Below, piece by piece: positions 49,870 through 58,553 of a stretch of DNA of 64,000 bases. Both the position numbers and the translations under genes were made by a program. Under the pieces are notes generated by a model that was not told the DNA's origin, did no database searches, and worked only from the letters and a program-made list of their open reading frames with translations. Positions within the stretch are counted from its first letter, which is position 1; each line of letters opens with the position of its first letter. Source of the stretch: Pseudomonas sp. Irchel s3f7 (GTDB taxonomy: Bacteria; Pseudomonadota; Gammaproteobacteria; Pseudomonadales; Pseudomonadaceae). The stretch is taken from positions 62,001-126,000 of the forward strand of contig NZ_FYDO01000021.1 of NCBI RefSeq assembly GCF_900187615.1. Reading direction: 5' to 3'.

Positions 49870-52026
49870 GTGTTCGCTCGTCTTTTCGCCCTGCCATGCT
49901 CCTTCCTGATCTGCCTGATGATGCTGCTGCCGATGGCGCCTGCCAACGCGGTCGGTTTGCCGGGCCTGCTCAGCAGCCAGACCAAAGCCCAGCCCGAAGC
50001 ACAGGAACCGCTGGGGCAATCCCTGGACGAAGTGATCAAATCACTGGAGAACGATGAGCAACGGGCCAAGTTGCTGGCGGACCTTAAAAAACTCCGGGAC
50101 GCCACCAAAAAAGCCCAGCCTGTCACCGAAGAAGGCGTACTGGGTTTGATTGGTGGAACCCTGGCCAGTCTCGAAAAGAAACTGTCGGGTGACGACAGCC
50201 CGCTCACTCGCTGGTCCAGCGAACTTGATCAAGCCCAGGAGGAACTGGCCGCGCTGGCACTCCCGGCCAATGAATGGCTGCCGATGATCTTCGCCTTTGC
50301 CATGATCCTGATGGTCTGGAGCCTGCTGGCCGCCGCATTGATCTGGCTCAGCCATCGCGTACGCATGCGCTTCGGCCTCACCGAAGAACTGCCGCAGCAC
50401 CCCAAGGCACTGGACATGCTGCGCTTTGCGTTGCGCAAGCTTGGGCCATGGCTGATCGCGTTAGTCATCACCGTTTACATGAGTTACGCCCTGCCCTCGT
50501 CCCTGGGTAAAAGCCTGGCGATGGTGTTGGCGTATGCGCTGGTGGTCGGCACCTGTTTCTCGGCGATCTGCGTGATTGCCTTTTCCCTGCTCGATGGTCC
50601 GCACCGCCACCGCGCCTTGTACATCTTGCGTCACCAGGCCTTCCGGCCGCTGTGGCTGATCGGCAGTTTCGCTGCATTTGGCGAGGCCCTGAGCGATCCG
50701 CAATTGATCAACAGCCTCGGCAGTCATCTGGCCCACACCGCCGCAACCGTCGCCAACGTTCTGGCGGCGTTGTCCACGGGATTGTTCATCTTGCGTTTCC
50801 GGCGCCCCATCGCTCATTTGATCCGCAATCAGCCGTTGTCACGACGCCTGACCCGCCGCGCACTCAATGACACGCTCTCGATTCTGGGGACCTTCTGGTA
50901 CGTACCAGCGCTGGTGCTGGTCGGCATTTCGCTGTTTGCCACGTTTATCTCGGCCGGCGACACCAGCACCGCACTGCGTCAGTCGCTGATCTGCACCGTG
51001 CTGCTGGTGTTGTGCATGGTCATCAACGGACTCGTCCGCCGTCATGGCCTCAAACCGCAGCGCAGTATCAAACGCCATGCGTTTTATTCCGAACGCCTGA
51101 AAAACTTTTTCTACACCATCGCCCACTTGCTGGTCTGGCTGGCTTTCATCGAACTCGGCCTGCGGGTCTGGGGGCTGTCGTTGATCCGCTTCACTGAAGG
51201 CGACGGCCATGAGGTCAGCATCAAGTTGTTCAGCCTTGCCGGAACACTGCTGTTTGCCTGGCTGATCTGGATTCTCAGCGACACCGCCGTGCATCACGCC
51301 CTTACCCGCTCGCGCAAAGGCCTGGCCAATGCCCGCGCCCAGACGATGATGCCGCTGATCCGCAATGTGCTGTTCGTGGCAATTTTCATCGTCGCGCTGA
51401 TCGTCGCCCTGGCGAACATGGGCATGAACGTCACCCCACTGCTGGCCGGTGCCGGTGTGATCGGCCTGGCCATCGGTTTTGGTGCGCAGTCGCTGGTGGC
51501 TGACCTGATCACCGGGCTGTTCATCATCATCGAAGACTCCCTGGCCATCGACGATTACGTGGATGTCGGCGGCCATCTCGGCACGGTCGAGGGCCTGACC
51601 ATCCGCACCGTGCGCCTGCGGGACATCGACGGCATCGTCCACACCATTCCGTTCAGCGAAATCAAGAGCATCAAGAACTACTCCCGGGAATTCGGCTACG
51701 CGATTTTCCGCGTCGCAGTGCCGGCCAACATGGACATCGACAACGCGATCAAGCTGATGCGCGACGTCGGCCAGAAAATGCGCACCGATCCGCTGCAACG
51801 ACGCAACATCTGGTCGCCACTGGAGTTTCAGGGGGTGGAAAGTTTCGAGTCCGGCAACGCGATTCTTCGTGCAAGGTTCAAGACCGCGCCGATCAAGCAA
51901 TGGGAAGTGTCGCGGGCGTTCAACCTGTCACTCAAGCGTCATCTGGATGAGGCCGGACTGGACTTGGCGACACCGCGAATGAGTATTCAGGTGATCACTG
52001 CCGGTGGCGGCTCGCAGAGCGAGTAA
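49870..52026 (+). CDS. Large MscS-family mechanosensitive channel (YbiO-like)
   Basis: 718 residues from a GTG. Signal peptide (LFALPCSFLICLMMLLPMAP), a periplasmic Gln-rich helical part to about residue 135, nine to ten further membrane segments, and the MscS core with pore helix 'LAGAGVIGLAIGFGAQSLVA' followed by the beta domain 'DDYVDVGGHLGTVEGLTIRT' and 'RLRDIDGIVHTIPFSEI'. It opens under membrane tension to release solutes on hypo-osmotic shock. Confidence 0.92.
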   Translation: MFARLFALPCSFLICLMMLLPMAPANAVGLPGLLSSQTKAQPEAQEPLGQSLDEVIKSLENDEQRAKLLADLKKLRDATKKAQPVTEEGVLGLIGGTLASLEKKLSGDDSPLTRWSSELDQAQEELAALALPANEWLPMIFAFAMILMVWSLLAAALIWLSHRVRMRFGLTEELPQHPKALDMLRFALRKLGPWLIALVITVYMSYALPSSLGKSLAMVLAYALVVGTCFSAICVIAFSLLDGPHRHRALYILRHQAFRPLWLIGSFAAFGEALSDPQLINSLGSHLAHTAATVANVLAALSTGLFILRFRRPIAHLIRNQPLSRRLTRRALNDTLSILGTFWYVPALVLVGISLFATFISAGDTSTALRQSLICTVLLVLCMVINGLVRRHGLKPQRSIKRHAFYSERLKNFFYTIAHLLVWLAFIELGLRVWGLSLIRFTEGDGHEVSIKLFSLAGTLLFAWLIWILSDTAVHHALTRSRKGLANARAQTMMPLIRNVLFVAIFIVALIVALANMGMNVTPLLAGAGVIGLAIGFGAQSLVADLITGLFIIIEDSLAIDDYVDVGGHLGTVEGLTIRTVRLRDIDGIVHTIPFSEIKSIKNYSREFGYAIFRVAVPANMDIDNAIKLMRDVGQKMRTDPLQRRNIWSPLEFQGVESFESGNAILRARFKTAPIKQWEVSRAFNLSLKRHLDEAGLDLATPRMSIQVITAGGGSQSE

Positions 52027-52028
52027 CT

Positions 52029-52057
52029 CTGTAGGAGCTGGCTTGCCAGCTCCTACA
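52029..52057. repeat. Compact REP palindrome between convergent genes
   Basis: TGTAGGAGCTGG/CCAGCTCCTACA, a perfect 12-bp stem with a 4-nt loop. It lies between the convergent ends of the channel and the regulator gene. It lacks a clear T-run, so termination is possible but weak. Confidence 0.75.
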
Positions 52058-52066
52058 AAAGCCGCG

Positions 52067-52783
52067 TCAGACCACATCGACGCCGACATGAATCGCATCA
52101 TGCCGCCAGAACTCCAGGTCGCAGTCGATCAAGCGTTCATGCTGGTCATAGTTGACCCGGGCAATCTGTAATCCCGGGCTACCGACCGATACTTTCAATG
52201 CCGCCGCCGCGTCCACCGACAACGCCGTCGGCACAATTTCAAACCGCACCCGGCCGTAATGCAGATCGTAGTGCCGCGCATACAGTTCGGTAATCGACTG
52301 ATTCAAGTCGAAATCGAGAATCCCCGGAAAGTACTGCGGATTGAGGTAGTGCTCCACATACAGCACCAGTCTGCCGTCAATTCGCCGTGAACGGCAGATC
52401 TGGATCACGCTCGACAGCGCCGGCAATTGCAGCCAGGCACAGACTGCCGCCGACGCTGGCTGCAAGCGTGCCGAAATCACCTCCGTAGACGGCTCCCGCC
52501 CTTGCGCACTGACCATCGCGTGAAAGTGGCTGCGTTGCATCAGGTTGTACGCCAGGCGCGGTGGCGACACGAACCAGCCGCGGCGCTCTTCGCGATAAAT
52601 CTGCCCTTGCGATTCCAACTGCAACAACGCTTCGCGCACGGTAATGCGCGTGGTGCCGAACAACTCACTGAGTTTGCGCTCAGCCGGCAACTTGCTGCCG
52701 GGCGTCAGCAAACCATGGACGAGCTGTTCCTGAAGCACCTGGCCGATGGCTGTCACCGCTTTTGTTGCCTCATCGCGCATCAA
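52067..52783 (-). CDS. GntR-family regulator with UTRA effector domain
   Basis: 238 residues. N-terminal winged helix 'LTPGSKLPAERKLSELFGTT' + 'RITVREALLQLESQGQIYRE' is GntR type; from about 85 the UTRA ligand domain ('HFHAMVSAQGREPSTEVISA', 'YVEHYLNPQYFPGI', 'CDLEFWRHDAIHVGVDVV'). Divergent from the ABC operon, which it most likely controls. Similar UTRA regulators (PhnR) serve phosphonate operons. Confidence 0.9.
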   Translation of the reverse strand: MMRDEATKAVTAIGQVLQEQLVHGLLTPGSKLPAERKLSELFGTTRITVREALLQLESQGQIYREERRGWFVSPPRLAYNLMQRSHFHAMVSAQGREPSTEVISARLQPASAAVCAWLQLPALSSVIQICRSRRIDGRLVLYVEHYLNPQYFPGILDFDLNQSITELYARHYDLHYGRVRFEIVPTALSVDAAAALKVSVGSPGLQIARVNYDQHERLIDCDLEFWRHDAIHVGVDVV

Positions 52784-53132
52784 CGTTACCTTCCTGGACT
52801 AGACCAGCACTGTTTCGGGGCAGAACCGCACTGCAAACGGGTTCAATCAATAGCGTGCAAGCGTAGGCAGTGCAGATGACCGATAGATGACAAAGCCGCT
52901 GAACGGTCGCGTTAACGGTCTGCAAGACATCGGCCAAGTCCCTTGTACTCCGGGGCCTTGGCCATGGTCTACGCTTACCTGGCCCCCAGTGATACCGGAC
53001 GTCAAAGACGCCTGCCGGGTGAAGAGCGACATCAAAGTGTCATCCAGCCCCCTTAGATTGGCTCAGGTATTGCTGACCTAGACCAACACAAACCGCAATC
53101 ACAGCGTTGAACACGACCCAAGGAGCTTCGGA
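52784..53132. promoter_or_regulatory. Divergent control region with CTAGACCA sites
   Basis: CTGGACTAGACCAG at 52794-52807 (imperfect palindrome, right before the regulator ATG) and TGACCTAGACCAACA at 53074-53088 share CTAGACCA; a TGGTCTA half-site is at 52965-52971. These could be the GntR/UTRA operators. No gene in these 349 bp. Confidence 0.5.
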
Positions 53133-54197
53133 ATGAAAAAGCTTTTCCTGGCATCACTGTTAGGCTCGACCATCGCAATGTGCACCGCCGCCATGGCGGC
53201 AGATGACCTCAAAACCCTGGAAGCCGCTGCGAAAGCGGAAGGCGCCGTCAACAGCATCGGCATGCCTGACAACTGGGCCAACTGGGCCGGAACCTGGAAA
53301 GACCTGAGCGACAAGTACGGCCTCAAGCACATCGACACCGACATGAGCTCGGCCCAGGAAATCGCCAAGTTCGCCGCCGAAAAAGACAACGCCAGCGCCG
53401 ACATCGGTGACGTGGGTGCAGCGTTTGGCCCGATCGCGGTCAAGCAAGGCGTGGTCCAGCCCTACAAGCCTTCGACATGGGATCAGATTCCGGCCTGGGC
53501 CAAGGACAAGGACGGTAACTGGGCACTGGCCTATACCGGCAGCATCGCGTTCATCATCAACAAGAAGTTGCTGCACGGTTCCGAAGCGCCGACCAAATGG
53601 GCCGATATCAAGACCGGCAAATACAAAGTATCCATCGGTGACGTGAGCACCTCCGCACAAGCGGCCAACGGTGTTCTGGCCGCGGCGCTGGCCAACGGCG
53701 GTGACGAGAAGAATGTCCAGCCCGCCCTGCTGATGTTCGCTGACATCGCCAAGCAAGGTCGCCTGTCGATGGCCAACCCGACCATCGCCACCATGGAAAA
53801 AGGCGAAATCGAAGTCGGCGTGGTCTGGGACTTCAACGGCTTGAGCTACAAGGCCAAGATGGCCAATCCTGATGACTATATGGTGCTGATCCCGTCCGAT
53901 GGTTCGGTCATTTCCGGCTACACCACCATCATCAACAAATACGCAAAAAACCCGAACGCCGCCAAGCTGACCCGCGAATACATCTTCAGCGACGCCGGCC
54001 AGATCAACCTGGCCAAAGGCAATGCCCGTCCGATTCGGGCCGACCACGTCACGCTGCCGGACGAAGTGAAGTCCAAGCTGCTGCCGAACGAGCAGTACAA
54101 AAACGTGACGCCGATCAAAGACGCAGACGCATGGGAAAAGACCTCCAAGGCCCTTCCTCAGAAGTGGCAGGAAGAAGTCATTATCAACATGCAGTAA
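53133..54197 (+). CDS. ABC transporter periplasmic substrate-binding protein
   Basis: 354 residues. Signal peptide MKKLFLASLLGSTIAMCTAA then MAADDLKTLE. 'GDVSTSAQAANGVLAAALAN', 'VVWDFNGLSYKAKM' and 'SDAGQINLAKGNARPIRADH' are typical of family-1 (Fbp/polyamine/phosphonate) binding proteins. First gene of the operon, followed by the phosphatase, two permeases and the ATPase. Candidate ligands are small phosphorylated compounds such as 2-aminoethylphosphonate; this is from gene context only. Confidence 0.85.
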   Translation: MKKLFLASLLGSTIAMCTAAMAADDLKTLEAAAKAEGAVNSIGMPDNWANWAGTWKDLSDKYGLKHIDTDMSSAQEIAKFAAEKDNASADIGDVGAAFGPIAVKQGVVQPYKPSTWDQIPAWAKDKDGNWALAYTGSIAFIINKKLLHGSEAPTKWADIKTGKYKVSIGDVSTSAQAANGVLAAALANGGDEKNVQPALLMFADIAKQGRLSMANPTIATMEKGEIEVGVVWDFNGLSYKAKMANPDDYMVLIPSDGSVISGYTTIINKYAKNPNAAKLTREYIFSDAGQINLAKGNARPIRADHVTLPDEVKSKLLPNEQYKNVTPIKDADAWEKTSKALPQKWQEEVIINMQ

Positions 54198-54205
54198 TGC
54201 TGCAT

Positions 54206-54293
54206 CTGTAGGAGCCGGCTTGCTGGCGATCCAGACACTGCGGTCTGTTTGATCACCGCGGCGATGCATTCGCCAGCAAGCCGGCTCCTACAG
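54206..54293. repeat. REP pair (BIME)
   Basis: Inverted REP units (TAGGAGCCGGCTTGCTGGCG and GCCAGCAAGCCGGCTCCTAC) between the binding-protein gene and the rest of the operon. It may protect or terminate the highly expressed first cistron. Confidence 0.85.
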
Positions 54294-54332
54294 GCTTGAC
54301 GATTTTTCACGTTTTGCGGAGTCCCATTCCCC

Positions 54333-55139
54333 ATGAAGCACAACGTCATCCTTGTCGTGCTCGACGGCCTCAACTACGAGGTCGCCCGCCACGCCATGGG
54401 ACACCTGCAGGCCTACGTCGGCGCAGGACGCGCAGCGCTCTACAAACTGCAATGCGAACTGCCGGCCCTGTCGCGACCGCTGTACGAATGCATCCTCACC
54501 GGCGTCACGCCGATCGACAGCGGCATCGTCCACAACCAGGTCTCGCGTCTGTCCAATCAGCGCAGCATCTATCACTACGCCACCGAGGCCGGTCTGACGA
54601 CTGCGGCGGCGGCCTATCACTGGGTCAGCGAGCTGTATAACCGGTCGCCCTTCGTGGCCGCTCGCGATCGTCACACCGACGACCCGACACTGCCGATCCA
54701 GCACGGGCATTTCTACTGGAACGATCACTACCCGGATTCCCACCTGTTCGCCGACGCCGAAAACCTGCGCCTGCGCCATGTACCGAACTTCTTGCTGATC
54801 CACCCGATGAACATCGACGACGCCGGGCACAAGCACGGTCTCGACACCCCGCAGTACCGCAACAGTGCCCGTTCGGCCGACATTATCCTGGCTGACTACC
54901 TGCAAGGCTGGCTTGACGCCGGTTATCAGGTCTTGGTGACCGCCGACCACGGCATGAACAACGACCGGTCACACAACGGCTTGCTCCCGGAGGAACGTGA
55001 AGTGCCGCTGTTCGTCCTCGGTGACGCCTTCAGTTTCGATGCCGGGGCTGCTCCGAAACAGACCGACATCTGCGGCACCGTCTGCGAGTTGCTGGGCGTG
55101 CCCCACGACAAACCGGCCTGCCGGGAGCTGTTGAAGTGA
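54333..55139 (+). CDS. Cytoplasmic alkaline-phosphatase-superfamily hydrolase
   Basis: 268 residues, no signal peptide. 'NVILVVLDGLNYEVARHAMG' (metal Asp), nucleophile region 'CELPALSRPLYECILTGVTP' (Ser where most have Thr), 'LIHPMNIDDAGHKHGLDTPQ' and 'VTADHGMNNDRSHNG' (metal ligands). Nucleotide pyrophosphatase/phosphodiesterase branch, similar in layout to phosphonoacetate hydrolase but shorter. Located inside an ABC import operon, so it should act on the imported compound. GTGAG overlap with the permease. Confidence 0.82.
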   Translation: MKHNVILVVLDGLNYEVARHAMGHLQAYVGAGRAALYKLQCELPALSRPLYECILTGVTPIDSGIVHNQVSRLSNQRSIYHYATEAGLTTAAAAYHWVSELYNRSPFVAARDRHTDDPTLPIQHGHFYWNDHYPDSHLFADAENLRLRHVPNFLLIHPMNIDDAGHKHGLDTPQYRNSARSADIILADYLQGWLDAGYQVLVTADHGMNNDRSHNGLLPEEREVPLFVLGDAFSFDAGAAPKQTDICGTVCELLGVPHDKPACRELLK

Positions 55140-55981
55140 GTCCCATGATCCGCAGCAAATGGTTGGCAGCCCTGTGCCTGGTACCTTTCGCACTGTTCTT
55201 CATCGTGTTCGAAATTGCCCCGTTGATCTGGGTGATGATCAACAGCCTGCAATCGGAAGAGTTCGGCTGGGGCCTGGGCAACTTCACCAAGATCTTCAGC
55301 TCGAAGTTTTACCTGCAAGCGATCCAGTACAGCCTTGAGATCAGTTTCTGGTCCAGCGTGTTCGGCATCATCATTGCCGTACTCGGCGCGTATTCCCTGC
55401 GCCGGGTCGATTCGAAGCTGCGCAACTTCGTCAACGCCTTCGCCAACATGACCAGCAACTTCGCCGGCGTGCCCCTGGCTTTCGCGTTCATCATTCTGCT
55501 CGGCTTCAACGGCAGCTTCACCATCATGCTCAAACAGGCCGGGATCATTCAGGATTTCAACCTGTATTCGAAAACCGGGCTGATCATTCTCTACACCTAC
55601 TTCCAGATCCCCCTCGGTGTGCTGTTGCTCTATCCAGCCTTCGATGCCCTGCGTGAAGACTGGCGCGAATCCGCCGCGCTGCTCGGTGCCAGCGGCTGGC
55701 AGTTCTGGCGGCACATCGGGTTGCCGGTGCTGACCCCGGCGTTGCTCGGCACCTTCGTGATCCTGCTGGCCAACGCCCTCGGCGCCTACGCCACGGTGTA
55801 CGCCCTGACCACCGGCAACTTCAACGTGCTGCCGATCCGTATCGCGGCGATGGTCTCGGGTGATATTTCCCTGGATCCGAACCTGGCCAGCGCCCTGGCG
55901 GTGGTACTGGTGGCGTTGATGACCCTGGTGACCATCGTGCATCAACTGTTGTTGAAGAGGAGCTACAATGTCTCGCGCTGA
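55136..55981 (+). CDS. ABC transporter permease 1
   Basis: 281 residues (GTG at 55136 overlapping the previous stop, or ATG at 55145). Six membrane segments; coupling loop 'YPAFDALREDWRESAALLGA' + 'SGWQFWRHIGLPVLTPALLG' is the EAA motif that contacts the ATPase. Binding-protein-dependent importer, inner membrane; its partner is permease 2, with which it overlaps by 14 nt. Confidence 0.9.
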   Translation: MSPMIRSKWLAALCLVPFALFFIVFEIAPLIWVMINSLQSEEFGWGLGNFTKIFSSKFYLQAIQYSLEISFWSSVFGIIIAVLGAYSLRRVDSKLRNFVNAFANMTSNFAGVPLAFAFIILLGFNGSFTIMLKQAGIIQDFNLYSKTGLIILYTYFQIPLGVLLLYPAFDALREDWRESAALLGASGWQFWRHIGLPVLTPALLGTFVILLANALGAYATVYALTTGNFNVLPIRIAAMVSGDISLDPNLASALAVVLVALMTLVTIVHQLLLKRSYNVSR

Positions 55982-56768
55982 ACTGGGGCCTGTCGGCGTC
56001 TACCACCGCGTCGTGGTGTATGTACTGTTTGCGATCCTGCTGTTGCCACTGCTCGGGACGTTGATCTACTCGATCTCCAGCAGTTGGTCGGCGACCGTCC
56101 TGCCCAGCGGTTTCACCTTCAAGTGGTACATCCAGCTGTGGAGCGATCCGCGTTTTCTAAATGCCTTCGGGCAGTCGTTGCTGGTCTGCGTCGGCTCGCT
56201 GGTGCTGTCGGTGGTGCTGATTTTGCCGCTGCTGTTCGTGGTGCATTACCACTTCCCGAAACTCGACGCGCTGATGAACATCCTCATTCTGCTGCCCTTC
56301 GCCGTGCCGCCGGTGGTGTCGTCGGTGGGGCTGTTGCAGCTCTATGGTTCAGGGCCGTTCGCCATGGTCGGAACGCCGTGGATCCTGATCGGTTGCTACT
56401 TCACCGTAGCGCTGCCGTTCATGTACCGGGCGATCACCAACAACCTGCAAGCGATCAACCTGCGTGACCTGATGGACGCCGCCCAATTGCTCGGTGCCAG
56501 CACCTTTCAAGCGGCTTTCCTGGTGGTGTTGCCGAATTTGCGCAAGGGCCTGATGGTCGCGTTGCTGCTGTCGTTCTCGTTCCTGTTCGGTGAATTCGTG
56601 TTCGCCAACATCCTCGTCGGCACCCGCTACGAAACCCTGCAGGTCTACCTCAACAACATGCGCAACAGCAGCGGTCATTTCACCAGTGCGCTGGTGATTT
56701 CCTACTTCTTCTTTGTGCTGGTTCTGACCTGGATCGCCAATATCTTGAACAGGGACAAAAGCGAATGA
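55968..56768 (+). CDS. ABC transporter permease 2
   Basis: 266 residues. Six membrane segments; EAA loop 'LRDLMDAAQLLGASTFQAAF' + 'LVVLPNLRKGLMVALLLSFS'. Forms the heterodimeric channel with permease 1. Overlaps permease 1 and the ATPase gene (ATGA), a coupled set. Confidence 0.9.
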   Translation: MSRAELGPVGVYHRVVVYVLFAILLLPLLGTLIYSISSSWSATVLPSGFTFKWYIQLWSDPRFLNAFGQSLLVCVGSLVLSVVLILPLLFVVHYHFPKLDALMNILILLPFAVPPVVSSVGLLQLYGSGPFAMVGTPWILIGCYFTVALPFMYRAITNNLQAINLRDLMDAAQLLGASTFQAAFLVVLPNLRKGLMVALLLSFSFLFGEFVFANILVGTRYETLQVYLNNMRNSSGHFTSALVISYFFFVLVLTWIANILNRDKSE

Positions 56769-57754
56769 GCTATGTCAGCGTCCAACATCTTCAGAAAAGC
56801 TTCGCGGGCACCACGGTGTTCAGCGACATCAATTGCGAAATCCAGAAAGGCGAGTTCGTCACCCTGCTCGGCCCGTCCGGCTGCGGTAAATCCACCCTGC
56901 TGCGCTGTATCGCCGGCCTGACGTCGGTAGATGGCGGCAAGATCCTGCTCGATGGCGTCGATCTCGTGCCCGTGAGCCCGCAGAAACGCGGGATCGGCAT
57001 GGTCTTCCAGAGCTATGCGCTGTTTCCCAACATGACGGTGGAACAGAACGTCGCGTTCGGCCTGCGCATGCAAAAGGTCAATGCCGATGACAGCCAGAAA
57101 CGCGTCGCCGAAGTGCTGAAGCTGGTGGAGCTCAATGACTTTGCCGCGCGCTACCCGCATCAGCTCTCGGGCGGTCAGTGCCAGCGCGTCGCCCTCGCCC
57201 GCTCCCTGGTGACCCGGCCACGCCTGTTACTGCTGGATGAGCCGCTGTCGGCCCTGGACGCGCGGATTCGCAAGCACCTGCGCGAACAGATCCGTCAGAT
57301 TCAGCGCGAACTGGGCCTGACCACGATTTTCGTCACACACGATCAGGAAGAAGCCCTGACCATGTCTGACCGGATTTTCCTGATGAATCAGGGAAAAATC
57401 GTACAAAGCGGTGACGCCGAAACCCTCTACACCGCCCCCGTGGATGTGTTCGCCGCCGGCTTCATCGGCAACTACAACCTGCTGGATGCCGACAGTGCCT
57501 CGAAACTGTTGCAGCGACCGATCAGCAAGCGCATCGCCATTCGCCCGGAGGCCATCGAGTTGAGCCTCAACGGCGAACTGGACGCGCAAGTGCGAAGCCA
57601 CAGCTTGCTGGGCAACGTGATTCGCTACCGGGTCGAAGCCCGGGGCGTGGAACTGGTCGTGGATGTGCTGAACCGCTCGGCGGCCGACCTGCATCCCGAT
57701 GGTCAGCGGCTGGCGCTTTCCATCGATCCGACCGCCCTGTGTGAGGTAGCCTGA
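56765..57754 (+). CDS. ABC transporter ATP-binding protein
   Basis: 329 residues. Walker A GPSGCGKST, Q-loop 'GMVFQSYALFPNMTVEQNVA', signature LSGGQCQRVALARSL, Walker B 'LLLLDEPLSALDARIRK' and 'IFVTHDQEEALTMSDRIFLM'. C-terminal TOBE-like domain from about 240. PotA/UgpC/phosphonate type importer ATPase. Signature Cys in GGQCQ instead of the usual Gln-Gln is a small variant. Confidence 0.93.
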   Translation: MSYVSVQHLQKSFAGTTVFSDINCEIQKGEFVTLLGPSGCGKSTLLRCIAGLTSVDGGKILLDGVDLVPVSPQKRGIGMVFQSYALFPNMTVEQNVAFGLRMQKVNADDSQKRVAEVLKLVELNDFAARYPHQLSGGQCQRVALARSLVTRPRLLLLDEPLSALDARIRKHLREQIRQIQRELGLTTIFVTHDQEEALTMSDRIFLMNQGKIVQSGDAETLYTAPVDVFAAGFIGNYNLLDADSASKLLQRPISKRIAIRPEAIELSLNGELDAQVRSHSLLGNVIRYRVEARGVELVVDVLNRSAADLHPDGQRLALSIDPTALCEVA

Positions 57755-57788
57755 TGACTTTGCTGACGCTGAAGAGAGAACCGCACTG

Positions 57789-58442
57789 ATGGCCCTGGCA
57801 ATTTTTGATCTGGACGAAACCCTGATCCACGGCGACTGCGCCTCACTGTGGAGCGAGCAAATGGTCCGCCTCGGCTGGGTCGATGGCGAATCGTTCCTGC
57901 GTCGCGACAAGGAATTGATGGATGCCTACGGCAGGGGCCATCTGGCCATGGAGGACTACATGGCCTTCAGCCTGGAACCGTTGATTGGTCGTACGCCTGA
58001 GGAGGTCGCGCACTTGGTGGGTCCGTGGGTGGAGGACTACATCGAGCCGATCATTTTCAGCGACGCGACCAAAACCATCGCCGCGCACCGCAAGGCTGGC
58101 GACCGGATTTTGGTGATCTCCGCTTCGGGTACCCACCTGGTCGGCCCCATCGCCGAGCGCCTGGGCATCGACGAGATTCTCGGCATCGAACTGGAAGTGG
58201 CTCATGGCGTTTACAGCGGCCATACCGTTGGCACCCTGACCTACCGCGAAGGCAAGATCACCCGCTTGCTGGCGTGGCTGGATGCAGAAGAGGAAAACCT
58301 CGAAGGCGCGAGTTTCTATTCCGACTCACGCAATGATCTGCCGCTGTTGCTGAAGGTGGATTACCCGCACGTGGTCAACCCGGATCCGGTGTTGCTTGAG
58401 CACGCCGAAAAAGCTGGCTGGCCGATCCATCACTGGAAGTAA
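57789..58442 (+). CDS. HAD-IB family phosphatase
   Basis: 217 residues, 34 nt after the ATPase gene. 'LAIFDLDETLIHGDCASLWS' (nucleophile Asp, DxDxT), 'ILVISASGTHLVGPIAERLG' (motif II Ser), 'GKITRLLAWL' (Lys) and 'FYSDSRNDLPLLLKVD' (motif III-IV Asp). SerB-like group; removes phosphate from a small metabolite. Last gene of the import operon, so it may act after the alkaline-phosphatase-like enzyme. Confidence 0.88.
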   Translation: MALAIFDLDETLIHGDCASLWSEQMVRLGWVDGESFLRRDKELMDAYGRGHLAMEDYMAFSLEPLIGRTPEEVAHLVGPWVEDYIEPIIFSDATKTIAAHRKAGDRILVISASGTHLVGPIAERLGIDEILGIELEVAHGVYSGHTVGTLTYREGKITRLLAWLDAEEENLEGASFYSDSRNDLPLLLKVDYPHVVNPDPVLLEHAEKAGWPIHHWK

Positions 58443-58450
58443 CCTGAACC

Positions 58451-58542
58451 CTGTAGGAGCTGGCTTGCCAGCGAATGCGGTGTGTCATTCAACGATCCAT
58501 TGACTGACACGACGCCTTCGCGGGCAAGCCGCGCTCCTACAG
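58451..58542. repeat. REP pair (BIME)
   Basis: Inverted units (TAGGAGCTGGCTTGCCAGCG and CGGGCAAGCCGCGCTCCTAC) between convergent genes. Confidence 0.85.
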
Positions 58543-58553
58543 GTCCGGTGTTG

